Shown: piece after piece, positions 43,031 through 52,356 of the stretch
Numbering within the stretch: the first letter of the stretch is position 1
How the letters are laid out: the number at the start of each line of letters is the position of its first letter
Assembly: GCA_000769715.1 (NCBI GenBank)
Contig: JROS01000008.1
Coordinates: 91,131-146,016 of the forward strand
Length of the DNA: 54,886 nt
Direction of reading: 5' to 3'
DNA from: Desulfobulbus sp. Tol-SR
GTDB lineage: Bacteria > Desulfobacterota > Desulfobulbia > Desulfobulbales > Desulfocapsaceae
Notes under the pieces: model-generated
What the model was told of the DNA's origin: nothing
Databases searched by the model: none
What the model saw: the letters and a program-made list of their open reading frames with translations, nothing else
Position numbers and translations under genes: made by a program

Positions 43031-44467
43031 TCAACGGTCCCCGCGATGCTTCGGCAGGGTAAGGATTGGATTGCCGATGAAAATCTCCGCCGCTTCGGCC
43101 TCCGTCTCCGACAGGGTCGGATGGGGGTGCAGGGTCAGGGCCATATCCTCCGCCAATGCCCCCATCTCGATTGCCAGCACCCCTTCGGCAATCAAACTTT
43201 CGGCATTGCGGCCGACGACGCCGACCCCGAGGATCCGGCCATCCCCGGGGTTGACGATCAGTTTGGTGAACCCGTCGGCGGCGGCCATGGTCTGGGCCCG
43301 GCCCGAGTATTTCCAGGGGAATTTCTGTACCGCCACCGCCATCCCCTGTTTTCCGGCCTGTTCTTCGGTCAGTCCGCACCAGGCGATCTGGGGATCGGTG
43401 TAAACCACGGCGGGGATGGCCCTGACGTCGTAACTGGAGTTTTTTCCGGCGATGACCTCGGCGGCCACCCGCCCTTCCCGGGTGGCCTTATGGGCCAGCT
43501 GGATGCCGCCGGTGACGTCGCCGGCGGCGAAGATATGCGGATCGGCCGTCTGCTGCTGCGTGTTGACGGTGATGCTGCCCCGCCCGCCGAGGTGCACCGC
43601 CGTCTTGTCCAGTCCGAGATCGCCGGTGTTCGGCTGCCGGCCGATCGCCACCAGGACCCGGTCGACGACGCGCGGTTCCATTCCGCCGGCCGCGCCCTGC
43701 AGCTGGACCTCGACCCCGTCGTCTTTCTCCGTCAGCGCCAGGACCCTGGTGTTGAGGTGGATGGCGGCGAACAACCCGGTCAGCCGGCGCTGCAGCGGTT
43801 CGACCAGATCGTGGTCGATCCCGGCCAGCAGGCGATCCCCGACCTCGACGACCTCCACCCGGCTGCCGAAGGCGGCATAGAGCGAGCCCAGTTCGAGACC
43901 GACGTAACCGCCGCCGATGACCAGGAGCGATGCCGGGATGTCGGCCAGGGCCAGGGCCCGGGATGAATCGATGATCCGCCCCCCCGGGCGGAAGTCGGTG
44001 CCGGGGAAGGCGAGGGGTTGGGAGCCGGTGGCGATGATGGCGTGGCGGAAGCGGATGCGGCGGACTTCAGCCTGTTCCAGGCGGACAGTGGTGGAGCTTT
44101 CGAATTGGGCCCGCCCTTTGATCAGCTGGACGCCGCGCCTGGCGCCAAGATGAACGAGGCCGTCGGCCATCGTGTCGATCACCTGCTGTTTCCAGCTCCG
44201 GACCTCGGCCAGTTCGAGCCGCGGCGGGTCGTAATGGAGTCCCATCGCCGCCGCCTGGCGGGCGTCGAAGATCAGTTCGGCCAGGTGCAGACCGGTCTTC
44301 GAGGGGATGCAGCCTTCAAAGAGGCAGACCCCGCCCGGCTTGGGCCGGGGGTCGACCAGGGTCACATCGAGGCCCAGGTCGGCGGCCCGAAAGGCGGCGG
44401 CGTAGCCGGCCGGGCCGCTGCCGATGACCAGGACCTCGCAGGTCAGTTCCATTTCACCCATGACCAT
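43031..44467 (-). CDS. lpd: Dihydrolipoamide dehydrogenase (E3)
   Basis: The 478-residue flavoprotein has the FAD motif GSGPAG (16-21), the redox disulfide GGVCLFEGCIPSK (Cys48/Cys53), an NAD motif GGGYVGLELGSLYAAFG, and the second FAD contact FAAGDVTGG. The C-terminal active-site base motif HPHPTLSE is also present. It reoxidises the dihydrolipoyl group of E2 with NAD+. GGAGA precedes the ATG; the frame extending to 45211 is the E2 gene read out of frame. It is the last of four genes in the order E1alpha, E1beta, E2, E3. Confidence 0.95.
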   Translation of the reverse strand: MVMGEMELTCEVLVIGSGPAGYAAAFRAADLGLDVTLVDPRPKPGGVCLFEGCIPSKTGLHLAELIFDARQAAAMGLHYDPPRLELAEVRSWKQQVIDTMADGLVHLGARRGVQLIKGRAQFESSTTVRLEQAEVRRIRFRHAIIATGSQPLAFPGTDFRPGGRIIDSSRALALADIPASLLVIGGGYVGLELGSLYAAFGSRVEVVEVGDRLLAGIDHDLVEPLQRRLTGLFAAIHLNTRVLALTEKDDGVEVQLQGAAGGMEPRVVDRVLVAIGRQPNTGDLGLDKTAVHLGGRGSITVNTQQQTADPHIFAAGDVTGGIQLAHKATREGRVAAEVIAGKNSSYDVRAIPAVVYTDPQIAWCGLTEEQAGKQGMAVAVQKFPWKYSGRAQTMAAADGFTKLIVNPGDGRILGVGVVGRNAESLIAEGVLAIEMGALAEDMALTLHPHPTLSETEAEAAEIFIGNPILTLPKHRGDR

Positions 44468-44487
44468 GGCTTGTCTCCGTTGACGGG

Positions 44488-45849
44488 TTAAATCATCGTG
44501 AGGAACAGTTCGTCGGGGTCCTCGAGCAGCTCGATGACCTGGCGCAGGAACCGGACGGCGTCGGCCCCGTCCACCACCCGGTGATCGAAGCAGAGGACGA
44601 TCGGCATCATCAGCCGGGGGACGATATCGTGCCCGCCCTCGCCGGTGGTGACGACGACCGGCTGCATCCGTCCCTGGCCAAGCCCGAGGATGGCGACCTC
44701 GGGATAGTTGATGATCGCCGTGAAATAACTGCCCCCCAACCCCCCGACATTGGTGATGGTGAAGGTGCCGCCGACCATCTCCTCCCGGCTGGTGCGGCGC
44801 TCGCGCGCCCGGTCGAGGACCCCCTGCAGTTCGACGGACAGTTCCTTGATGCTCTTGCGATCCACATCGCGGATGACCGGCACCATCAGGCCGTGTTCGG
44901 TATCGACGGCGATGCCGATGTGATAGTAGTGCTTGATGACGATCTCCTGCGCCGCCGGATCGAGGCTGGCATTGAAACGGGGGAATCGCTTCAGCGCCGT
45001 GGCCACCGCCTTCATCGCGAAGATCGTCATGGTCATGCGGCCGCCGCCCCGTTCGATCTCGCCCTTGTGCTGCTGGCGGAAGGCCTCGAGCCGGGTGATA
45101 TCGACCGCATCCTGACAGGTGACGTGGGGGATCTGGGCCCAGGAGGCGGTCATCCGGGCGGCAGTCGCCCGGCGGATGGAGTGGAACGGCTCCCGGCTGA
45201 CCTGCCCCCATTGGCTGAAATCGGGCAGGACCGGCGGGCCGATCTCGGTCGTGGCCTCGGGCGGCGGCGAGGGTTCCGAGACCGCCGGTGATGGTTCCGG
45301 GGCTGGCGGCGGGACCTCGGGTTTACCAGTGCCCTGGGCGAAGGCGAGGACGTCGTCCCTGGTCACCACCCCGCCGGCGCCGCCGGCGGTCAGCGCCCGC
45401 AGGTCGACCCCCAGTTCCCGGGCCAGGCGGCGGGTCGCCGGCGAGGCCGGCACCGGCGCCCCCGGAACGGCGGTTGGATAGCTGGGGGTAGCGGCCGGCC
45501 GGCCTGCCGCTGCGGCCTGACGATCCGGGACCGTGGCAGGTCCCTCGCCGGCAGCGGGTTCGGCAGCGGGTTCGGCAGCGGGGGCGGGCTGGCCTGCCGC
45601 CCCGGCCGTCGCGGAATCGGCGAAACTGATCAGGATATCGCCGACTTTGGCCATATCTCCCTTGTGCACCCGGATCTCATCGACGGTACCGGAAACCGGC
45701 GATGGGATCTCGACCGCCGCCTTGTCGGTCTCGACCTCGAGGAGAAGATCGCCTTCGCGGATGGACTGGCCGACCGTGACATGCACGGCCAGGATTTCGG
45801 CCTCACCGACCCCTTCGCCCAGGTCGGGCAATCGAAACGTTTTGGACAT
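44488..45849 (-). CDS. pdhC: Dihydrolipoamide acyltransferase (E2)
   Basis: The 453-residue protein has one N-terminal lipoyl domain with Lys43 in ETDKAAVEI, an Ala/Pro-rich linker, a peripheral-subunit-binding domain (about 133-170, ATRRLARELGVDLRALTAGG), a second Pro/Glu-rich linker, and the catalytic domain ending with DHRVVDG (His423). It transfers the acyl group from E1 to CoA. E1 types and gene order suit pyruvate dehydrogenase, though a branched-chain 2-oxoacid substrate cannot be ruled out by sequence alone. GGGAGA precedes the ATG. Confidence 0.93.
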   Translation of the reverse strand: MSKTFRLPDLGEGVGEAEILAVHVTVGQSIREGDLLLEVETDKAAVEIPSPVSGTVDEIRVHKGDMAKVGDILISFADSATAGAAGQPAPAAEPAAEPAAGEGPATVPDRQAAAAGRPAATPSYPTAVPGAPVPASPATRRLARELGVDLRALTAGGAGGVVTRDDVLAFAQGTGKPEVPPPAPEPSPAVSEPSPPPEATTEIGPPVLPDFSQWGQVSREPFHSIRRATAARMTASWAQIPHVTCQDAVDITRLEAFRQQHKGEIERGGGRMTMTIFAMKAVATALKRFPRFNASLDPAAQEIVIKHYYHIGIAVDTEHGLMVPVIRDVDRKSIKELSVELQGVLDRARERRTSREEMVGGTFTITNVGGLGGSYFTAIINYPEVAILGLGQGRMQPVVVTTGEGGHDIVPRLMMPIVLCFDHRVVDGADAVRFLRQVIELLEDPDELFLTMI

Positions 45850-45861
45850 GGCGTCTCCCGA

Positions 45862-46842
45862 TTAGCTGACAAGGGTACGGCGCGCTGCGTCGACAATGCG
45901 CCGGACATTGGGAATGAACCATTTTTCCCGGCTGAAATAGGGGATGATCAGGTCGTAGCCGGTCACCCGGGCGATCGGCGCCTCGAGGTAATAGAAGGCC
46001 CCTTCCATCAGCCGGGTGGTGATTTCGGCGCCGGGACCGAAGCTGCGCGGGGCCTCGTGGATCACCACCGCCCGCCCGGTTCTGGTCACCGACTGGAGCA
46101 TCAGGGTGTCGTCGAGCGGCGAGATCGTCAGCAGATCGATGACCTCGGCCTCGACCCCGTCGGTTGCCCGCAGTTCTTCCGCCGCCTCCAGCGCCGGCCG
46201 GATCATCGCCCCGTAGGCGATCATCGTCAGGTCGCGGCCTTCGCGGACGATCCGCGACCGGCCGATGGGGATGGTTTCCTCCTCGTCCGGCACCTCCTCG
46301 CGAAAGGCCCGGTAGAGTCCCTTGGCCTCGTAGAAGATCACCGGGTCGGGGTCGCGGATGGCGGCAACCATCAGGGCTCGGGCGGAGCGGGGACCGGAGG
46401 GGATCACCATCTTCAGCCCCGGGGTGTGGGCCCAGTAGGCCTCCCGGCTCTCGGAGTGGTGCTCCAGCGCTCGCACCCCGCCGCCGTAGGGGGCGCGCAG
46501 CACCATCGGCACCGACAGCCGCCCCTGTGAGCGCCAGCGCAGCCGGGCGGCGTGGTTTTCGAGCTGGTGGAAACAGTGATAGGCGAAACCGGAAAACTGG
46601 ATCTCGCACACCGGGCGCAGGCCATAGATCGCCATGCCGACAGCCATGCCGGCGATCGCCGATTCGGCGAGCGGGGTGTCCAGCACCCGCTCGGTACCGA
46701 AGGTGTCGATCAGGCCCTCGGTCACCCGGAAGACCCCGCCGTCGCGGCCGATGTCCTCGCCCAGCAGGACGACCCGGTCGTCATTGGCCATCTCCTGCCG
46801 CAGGGCCAGATTGATGGCCTGGACCATCGTCATCTTAGTCAT
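45862..46842 (-). CDS. pdhB: 2-oxoacid (pyruvate) dehydrogenase E1 beta subunit
   Basis: The 326-residue protein matches E1beta of heterotetrameric dehydrogenases: MVQAINLALRQEM, VVLLGEDIGRDGGVFRVTEGL, DTPLAESAIAGMAVGMA, EIQFSGFAYHCFHQLENHAARLRWR, and the closing EAPRSFGPGAEITTRL. With the alpha subunit it forms the ThDP site that decarboxylates the 2-oxoacid. Its start overlaps the end of E1alpha by eight bases and it lies 12 bases before E2, so the subunits are made together. Confidence 0.93.
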   Translation of the reverse strand: MTKMTMVQAINLALRQEMANDDRVVLLGEDIGRDGGVFRVTEGLIDTFGTERVLDTPLAESAIAGMAVGMAIYGLRPVCEIQFSGFAYHCFHQLENHAARLRWRSQGRLSVPMVLRAPYGGGVRALEHHSESREAYWAHTPGLKMVIPSGPRSARALMVAAIRDPDPVIFYEAKGLYRAFREEVPDEEETIPIGRSRIVREGRDLTMIAYGAMIRPALEAAEELRATDGVEAEVIDLLTISPLDDTLMLQSVTRTGRAVVIHEAPRSFGPGAEITTRLMEGAFYYLEAPIARVTGYDLIIPYFSREKWFIPNVRRIVDAARRTLVS

Positions 46843-47941
46843 TGTCCACCTCCTTGCCTAGAGCGGCGATCTCCCCGGCCAGCGCCGATTTCTGGGCCTC
46901 CAGATGCGGCGGCAACTCGGCATAGAGGTGGTCGAACATGTCGAGCGGGTCGCCGAGCTCCTCCATCCGCTTCTCGGCCGATTCGACCGCGGTCTGGATC
47001 TCCTCGAGGACCCGGGTCTCCATCTCCGCCAGCTGCTGCTCGGTCGCCGTCCCCTTCTGCTGCAGGTAGGCGGCAAACCGGGGCAGGGGATCGCGCTGCC
47101 GCCACTGGTCCACCTCCTCGTCACTGCGATAGCGTTTCGGGTCGTCGGCGGTGGTGTGCATCATCAGCCGGTAGGTGACGCACTCGATCAGGGTCGGCCC
47201 GCCGCCGTTGCGGGCCCTCTCTGCCGCCTCGGCGGCGGCGACATACACGGCGAGGACGTCGTTGCCGTCCACCTGGATCCCCGGCATGCCGTAGGCATGG
47301 GCCTTCTGGGCCAGGGTCGGGGTCTGGGTCTGGCGGCTGACCGGCACGGAGATTGCCCACTGGTTGTTCTGGCAGACAAAGACCGCCGGCACCTGGTAGA
47401 CCGCGGCGAAATTAAGGCCCTCGTGAAAGTCGCCCTGCGAGGTCGCCCCGTCACCGAAAAACACCATGGCGATCTCGTCCGTCCGGCGGTAGCGGGCGGC
47501 CCAGGCCAGGCCGACGGCGTGCAGGACCTGGGAGCCGACCGGAATCGCGATCGGCAGATCCTTCCGGCCTTCGGGGCTCAGGCCGCCTTCGTTGAAGCCG
47601 TTGAAGTAGAGGATGATGCTCTCCAGAGACCGGCCCCGCCAGATCTCGGCCGCCGTTTCGCGGAAGGCCGGGACGAACCAGTCGCTTGGTCGCAGGGTGA
47701 AGACGGCGCCCATCTGCGAGGCCTCCTGGCCCTTGATCGGCGGGAAGGTGCCGATCCGGCCCTGGCGCTGGAGATCGAGCAGCCGTTCGTCAAACCGGCG
47801 GCCCCGCACCATCGCCCGATAGAGATCGAGGAGCTGCTCGGCGGAGAGCTGCGGTTCCAACTCCCGGTCGAGATTGCCGTGTTCGTCGAGGATGGAGAGA
47901 TATTCGAGGCTGTCGGTAACCGCAATGTCACTTCGTGGCAT
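46835..47941 (-). CDS. pdhA: 2-oxoacid (pyruvate) dehydrogenase E1 alpha subunit
   Basis: The 368-residue protein has the E1alpha pattern GRIGTFPPIKGQEASQMGAVF, the ThDP/Mg motif GDGATSQGDFHEGLNFAAVYQVP through QNNQWAIS, and a phosphorylation-loop region (YRLMMHTTADDPKRYRSD). It binds thiamine diphosphate and opens the 2-oxoacid dehydrogenase reaction. The ATG at 47941 follows GGAGG, which favours it over the ATG four codons earlier. It is the first gene of the leftward pdh operon. A possible sigma-70 promoter lies about 80-105 bases upstream. Confidence 0.93.
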   Translation of the reverse strand: MPRSDIAVTDSLEYLSILDEHGNLDRELEPQLSAEQLLDLYRAMVRGRRFDERLLDLQRQGRIGTFPPIKGQEASQMGAVFTLRPSDWFVPAFRETAAEIWRGRSLESIILYFNGFNEGGLSPEGRKDLPIAIPVGSQVLHAVGLAWAARYRRTDEIAMVFFGDGATSQGDFHEGLNFAAVYQVPAVFVCQNNQWAISVPVSRQTQTPTLAQKAHAYGMPGIQVDGNDVLAVYVAAAEAAERARNGGGPTLIECVTYRLMMHTTADDPKRYRSDEEVDQWRQRDPLPRFAAYLQQKGTATEQQLAEMETRVLEEIQTAVESAEKRMEELGDPLDMFDHLYAELPPHLEAQKSALAGEIAALGKEVDND

Positions 47942-48426
47942 GGTCGCCTCCATGGTGCAGCCTGATTTGGCCGCCGGCAGTTCGGGATGGGTGACTGCAT
48001 CGCGCTTGGTTCTGTTTCAACTATATCTATTGGGCAGAGAAATACAATTGATTGCCATCAGAAAAATTGAACGGATGGTGAAATCGAGCTCCGGCCGAAG
48101 GGAGTCACGGTGCGTCGCCTGTCGATAAACCGCCGGGGATGGGCAGCGTTGCCCGCTCGACTGCACCGCTGATGCATACGACGGGGGGCGGTTTGCCGGA
48201 CGCAATCCCGGCGAGTTGAAGCAGGCGGATTGAGCAAATACCGCCGCCGCGTCGGGGAATATCCGAATCTTCGTTGCAACATCAATGAAATTGGCCACTT
48301 GAACGTCGCCGCATGCGATTGCGAGAGCTTGTCGGCGAGCAAGATTCTCCTTGAGTTTTACCGTGTAGTTTGTTACGCAAAGGCATTGTAAATCGAGCGA
48401 ATTCTTTCAGAGGGAGGTGCTTGCCC
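47942..48426. other. Divergent intergenic region between pdhA and the zinc-ribbon gene
   Basis: Nearly 500 bases with no recognisable gene and lower GC than its surroundings. Besides the pdh promoter candidate it holds only AT-rich stretches near the zinc-ribbon start. No strong dyad or known riboswitch was seen. Confidence 0.4.
48020..48047 (-). promoter_or_regulatory. Sigma-70 promoter of the pdh operon
   Basis: On the minus strand TTGTAT (48042-48047) and TATAGT (48020-48025) are 16 bases apart. The -10 box is good and the -35 box fair. It lies about 80 bases before the pdhA start. Confidence 0.5.
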
Positions 48427-48594
48427 ATGCATGACCGCGGCAAAAACGAACCGGTCCAATTGGTCTGCCCCAGATGCCGGCAGCTCATGATCGTCTACCT
48501 GCCGATCGAGGAGATGCCCCGCTGTCCCAACCCGGAATGCCAGGGGACGCGGATGATCATCGAGGAACTGCTCGACGAGGGCAAGTCGCTCTGA
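48427..48594 (+). CDS. Small zinc-ribbon protein
   Basis: The 55-residue protein has four cysteines in two knuckles, CPRC and CPNPEC, about 17 residues apart, then an acidic C-terminus (IIEELLDEGKSL). Such a fold binds one zinc and usually contacts nucleic acid or another protein. No further family is recognised. GGGAGG lies about ten bases before the ATG. It ends 70 bases before the amino-acid-binding protein gene on the same strand, with no clear functional link. Confidence 0.7.
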   Translation: MHDRGKNEPVQLVCPRCRQLMIVYLPIEEMPRCPNPECQGTRMIIEELLDEGKSL

Positions 48595-48664
48595 TAGGGC
48601 GTATGGTATGGGGGCCCGCTTCCAGGCCCTTGTGAATCTGAAATCGATGCCAAAGGAGAAGACC

Positions 48665-49459
48665 ATGAAAAGACTGTCCCTGCTGTTAGCCATGCTGATG
48701 GCCTTTGCGATGACCGCAACCGCCATGGCCGGCACCCTCGAGGAGATACAGAAACGCGGCAAACTGCGCATCGGCATGGAGCCGGGCTACATGCCGTTCG
48801 AACTGCAGAACAAGAAAGGCGAGATCATCGGCTTCGACGCCGATATGGGAGCCGTGATGGCCAAGGCCATGGGCGTCGAGCTGGAACTGGTGAGCACCGC
48901 CTGGGACGGCATCATTCCCGCCCTGCTGACCGGCAAGTTCGACATCATCATGTCCGGCATGACCCTGACCCAGGAGCGGAATATGAGCATCAACTTCGCC
49001 CCGCCCTATGTCGTTATCGGCCAGACCATCCTGGTCAAAAAGGATCTCGCCGCCACGATCAAGACCTACAAGGATCTCAACGACCCCAAGTACACCGTCG
49101 CCTCGAAGCTCGGCACCACCGGTGAGCAGGCCACCAAGCGGATGATCCCCAAGGCCAAGTACAACAGCTACGAGACCGAGCAGGAAGGCGTCATGGAACT
49201 GGTCAACGGCAAGATCGACGCCTTCATCTATGACCAACCCTACAACATCGTCGCCATGAGCCAGAAGGGACAGGGCAAGATCGTCCACCTCGATACCCCG
49301 TTCACCTTCGAACCGATCTCCTGGGGTGTCCGTAAGGGTGATGCCGACTTTCTCAACTGGTTGGAAAATTTCATGTACCAGGTCAAGAATGACGGCACGT
49401 ACGAACGGATCTATCACAAATGGTTCCAGGATGATGCCTGGTTGAAGGAAATCCAGTAA
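48665..49459 (+). CDS. Polar amino acid ABC transporter, substrate-binding protein
   Basis: The 264-residue protein has a signal peptide (KRLSLLLAMLMAFAMTATAMA) and the SBP family 3 fold: GKLRIGMEPGYMPFELQNKKGEIIGFDADM, then SGMTLTQERNMSINFAPPY and the Asp-containing hinge around DAFIYDQPYN. It would capture a polar amino acid in the periplasm; the ligand is unknown. AAAGGAG precedes the ATG. It heads a compact set with the permease and ATPase genes that follow. Confidence 0.92.
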   Translation: MKRLSLLLAMLMAFAMTATAMAGTLEEIQKRGKLRIGMEPGYMPFELQNKKGEIIGFDADMGAVMAKAMGVELELVSTAWDGIIPALLTGKFDIIMSGMTLTQERNMSINFAPPYVVIGQTILVKKDLAATIKTYKDLNDPKYTVASKLGTTGEQATKRMIPKAKYNSYETEQEGVMELVNGKIDAFIYDQPYNIVAMSQKGQGKIVHLDTPFTFEPISWGVRKGDADFLNWLENFMYQVKNDGTYERIYHKWFQDDAWLKEIQ

Positions 49460-49474
49460 GAAAAGGGAAATATT

Positions 49475-50434
49475 GTGAATGCCACTGGTGATACGTGGCC
49501 CTGGAGGCTTCTGCTGGCGGTCATCCTTCTCGGGATGGCCGCGGCAGTCTGGGGAGCCGTACAGAAGATCGATTACGAATGGCGCTGGTACCGGGTCCCC
49601 CAGTATTTCTTCTATAAGGCCGAAGACCTGCACAAGGCCCCCTTCGATGGCCAGGTTTCGGCGATCGACAGCAAGGGTGCGGTGACCGCAGTGACCATCA
49701 CCGCTCCGGCGGGGGAGAAGGCGGTGCTCGAGGTCGACAGCGCCTCCCTCAAGGTGGAACCGCAGCAGGAGGTATATGCCGGCGATGCGGTCGGGCTTTC
49801 CTTCAGTTGGAAGATGGGGCCGCTGATCATGGGGATGTGGACGACGATCTGGATCTCCTTCGTTTCCGGGGTCCTGGGCCTGGTCATCGGGTTGCTCACC
49901 GGCCTGGCGCGGATCTCGAAGAACTACACGATCAACGGTCTGGCGGCGGTGTATATCGAGTTCATCCGCGGGACGCCGCTGCTGGTCCAGATCTTCATCG
50001 CCTACTTCTTTGTCGGCACCGTCTTCAACCTCAGCCGCAACGTCGCCGGGGTCGGGGCCCTGGCGCTGTTTGCCGGGGCCTATGTCGCCGAGATCGTCCG
50101 GGCCGGGATCCAGTCGATCTCCCGCGGCCAGATGGAGGCCGCCCGGTCGCTCGGCATGACCATGCCCCAGGCGATGCTCGACATCATCCTGCCCCAGGCC
50201 CTGAAACGGATCCTGCCGCCGCTGTCCGGCCAGTTCATCAGCCTGATCAAGGACTCGTCGCTGGTATCGGTCATCGCCATCACCGACCTGACCAAATCCG
50301 GCCGCGAGATCATCACCAGCACCTTCGCGACCTTCGAGATCTGGCTGGTGGTCGCGGCGATGTATCTGATCATCACCTCGGTGCTGTCGCAATTGGTCTT
50401 CTATATGGAACGGAGGTTCGCCGTCAGTGATTAA
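49475..50434 (+). CDS. Polar amino acid ABC transporter permease with a large extracytoplasmic insertion
   Basis: The 319-residue protein starts at GTG behind AAGGGAA. TM1 (about 10-28) is followed by about 85 residues of predicted periplasmic sequence ([18 protein letters not shown], then a beta-like stretch [19 protein letters not shown]). The standard HisM/GlnP core follows, with the coupling motif [29 protein letters not shown]. Typical permeases of this family are about 220-250 residues, so the N-terminal domain is an addition. A single permease would form a homodimer with two ATPases. Confidence 0.9.
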   Translation: MNATGDTWPWRLLLAVILLGMAAAVWGAVQKIDYEWRWYRVPQYFFYKAEDLHKAPFDGQVSAIDSKGAVTAVTITAPAGEKAVLEVDSASLKVEPQQEVYAGDAVGLSFSWKMGPLIMGMWTTIWISFVSGVLGLVIGLLTGLARISKNYTINGLAAVYIEFIRGTPLLVQIFIAYFFVGTVFNLSRNVAGVGALALFAGAYVAEIVRAGIQSISRGQMEAARSLGMTMPQAMLDIILPQALKRILPPLSGQFISLIKDSSLVSVIAITDLTKSGREIITSTFATFEIWLVVAAMYLIITSVLSQLVFYMERRFAVSD

Positions 50435-51161
50435 AGCCGTCGACGTCAAAAGAATCTTCACCGGCCGCGGCATCACCGTCCGGGCCGTGGATGGAGTATC
50501 CCTCGAGGTCGCCAAGGGCGAGGTGGTGGTCGTCATCGGCCCGTCCGGTTCCGGCAAATCGACGTTTCTCCGTTGCATCAACGGCCTGGAATCGTTCAAC
50601 AGCGGCCATATCTATATCGACGGGGTCGATCTCGCCGACCGCAAGACCAACATCAACAAGATCCGGGCCGAGGTCGGGATGGTCTTCCAGCAGTTCAATC
50701 TCTTTCCCCACAAGAACGTCCTGGAAAACGTGACCCTGGCCCAGATCCGGGTGCGCCGGCGGAACCGGACGGTCGCCGAGGAAAAGGCGCGACAGCTGCT
50801 GGTCAAGGTCGGCATCGCCGACAAGGAGCAGGAGTACCCCTCCCGCCTCTCCGGCGGCCAGCAACAGCGGGTGGCGATCGCCCGGGCCCTGGCGATGGAT
50901 CCGAAGATCATGCTGTTCGATGAGCCCACCTCGGCCCTTGACCCCGAGATGGTCGGCGAGGTCCTCGATGTCATGAAACAATTGGCCCGTGAAGGGATGA
51001 CAATGGTGGTGGTGACCCATGAGATGGGGTTTGCCCGCGAGGTCGCCGACCGGGTGATCTTCATGGATCAGGGCAAGGTGGTGGAGACCGGCACCCCCGA
51101 GCATTTCTTCACCGCCCCGCGGGAGGAGCGGACCCAGCTGTTTCTCAAGCAGGTGCTGTAA
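50427..51161 (+). CDS. Polar amino acid ABC transporter ATP-binding protein (GlnQ/HisP type)
   Basis: The 244-residue ATPase has Walker [10 protein letters not shown] (38-46), a Q-loop (FQQFNLFPH), the ABC signature LSGGQQQR, Walker [14 protein letters not shown] and the switch His (VTHEMGFA). The GTG start overlaps the permease end by eight bases, so the two are coupled. It powers uptake of the amino acid bound by the upstream binding protein. It is too short and of the wrong subfamily to be the double-domain ATPase expected for the BMP-type transporter that follows. Confidence 0.95.
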   Translation: MIKAVDVKRIFTGRGITVRAVDGVSLEVAKGEVVVVIGPSGSGKSTFLRCINGLESFNSGHIYIDGVDLADRKTNINKIRAEVGMVFQQFNLFPHKNVLENVTLAQIRVRRRNRTVAEEKARQLLVKVGIADKEQEYPSRLSGGQQQRVAIARALAMDPKIMLFDEPTSALDPEMVGEVLDVMKQLAREGMTMVVVTHEMGFAREVADRVIFMDQGKVVETGTPEHFFTAPREERTQLFLKQVL

Positions 51162-51259
51162 TTTCAGCCTGTTGGCGATCGTGGGTGTCAAGAAGGCTGC
51201 AATGCAACCGAGTCGAAGACGACAATGAACAGTTTATCGAGAATATGGAGGATCGTGTG

Positions 51260-52321
51260 ATGCGCGTGCTGCAAGCCCTCGCTGTACTGATGCTGTGCCT
51301 GAGCTTTTCCAACGTCCAGGCGGCGGAAAAGGAACTCAATGTCGGTTTTATCTACGTTTCGCCGATCGGTGACGCCGGTTGGTCCTACGCCCATGACCTG
51401 GGGCGCCTGGGACTCGAGGGCATGCCCGGCGTCAAGACCTCGTATGTCGAGGCGGTCGCCGAAGGACCCGACTCCGAGCGGGTCATGCAGAACATGGCCC
51501 GCAAGGGATACGATATCATCTTTGCCACCAGTTTCGGTTATATGGATCCGATGCTGAAGGTCGCCAAACAGTTCCCGAACATCAGGTTCATGCATTGCTC
51601 CGGTTTCAAGACGGCCGACAACATGGGCAACTATTTCGGCCGCATGTATCAGGCCCGCTACCTCTCCGGCATGGTCGCCGGCGGCATGACCAAAAGCAAG
51701 ACCATCGGCTACGTCGCCGCCTTCCCGATTCCGGAGGTTATCCGCGGCATCAACGCCTTCACCCTCGGAGTCCAGGCCGTCAATCCGGAGGCCACCGTCC
51801 GGGTCGTCTGGACCAAGACCTGGTATGATCCGGCGACCGAGAAGGAGGCCGCTAAATCGCTGCTCGATGTCGGCGCCGATGTCATTGCCCAGCACCAGGA
51901 TTCTCCGGGGCCGCAGGAGGCTGCCCAGGAGAAGGGTGTCTACTCCATCGGCTACAATTCCGATATGAGCGCCTTCGCCCCGAAGGCCCATCTCACCGCG
52001 CCGATCTGGAACTGGGCTCCGTTCTACAGGAACGTGATCGAGCAGGTACGGCAAGGGACCTGGAAGGCCGAATCGGTGTGGCCGGGGATGGAGACCGGCA
52101 TCGTCGACCTCGCCCCCTTCGGGACGATGGTCCCCAAGGACCTGCAGGACAAGGTCATGGCCGCCAAGGCCGAGATCGTCGCCGGCAAGAACAAAATCTT
52201 CGTTGGCCCGATCAAGGACCAGAAGGGGACAGTCAAGATTGCCGACGGCGTCGTGGCCCCGGATACCGATCTGCTCGGCATGACCTGGTTCGTCCAGGGC
52301 GTGGTCGGCACGACCGAATAG
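51260..52321 (+). CDS. BMP-family (nucleoside/purine) ABC transporter substrate-binding protein
   Basis: The 353-residue protein has a signal peptide (RVLQALAVLMLCLSFSNVQA) and the BMP/PnrA fold: LNVGFIYVSPIGDAGWSYAHDLGR, FATSFGYMDPMLKVAKQFPNIRFMHCSG, and ARYLSGMVAGGMTKSKTIGYVAAF. These proteins bind nucleosides or related purines. The ATG at 51260 has GGAGG nine bases before it, better than the earlier in-frame starts. A cleavage-site Cys is absent, so it is a soluble periplasmic protein rather than a lipoprotein. Two permease genes follow. Confidence 0.9.
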   Translation: MRVLQALAVLMLCLSFSNVQAAEKELNVGFIYVSPIGDAGWSYAHDLGRLGLEGMPGVKTSYVEAVAEGPDSERVMQNMARKGYDIIFATSFGYMDPMLKVAKQFPNIRFMHCSGFKTADNMGNYFGRMYQARYLSGMVAGGMTKSKTIGYVAAFPIPEVIRGINAFTLGVQAVNPEATVRVVWTKTWYDPATEKEAAKSLLDVGADVIAQHQDSPGPQEAAQEKGVYSIGYNSDMSAFAPKAHLTAPIWNWAPFYRNVIEQVRQGTWKAESVWPGMETGIVDLAPFGTMVPKDLQDKVMAAKAEIVAGKNKIFVGPIKDQKGTVKIADGVVAPDTDLLGMTWFVQGVVGTTE

Positions 52322-52356
52322 GGACGGCCGCGATTCCGCCCATCGACGGTCAGCGG

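Noticed and set aside
48040..48056. TGGCAATCAATTGTAT on the minus strand as a sigma-54 promoter for pdh
   Set aside because: The spacing between the boxes is one base short; the overlapping sigma-70 pair is a better explanation.
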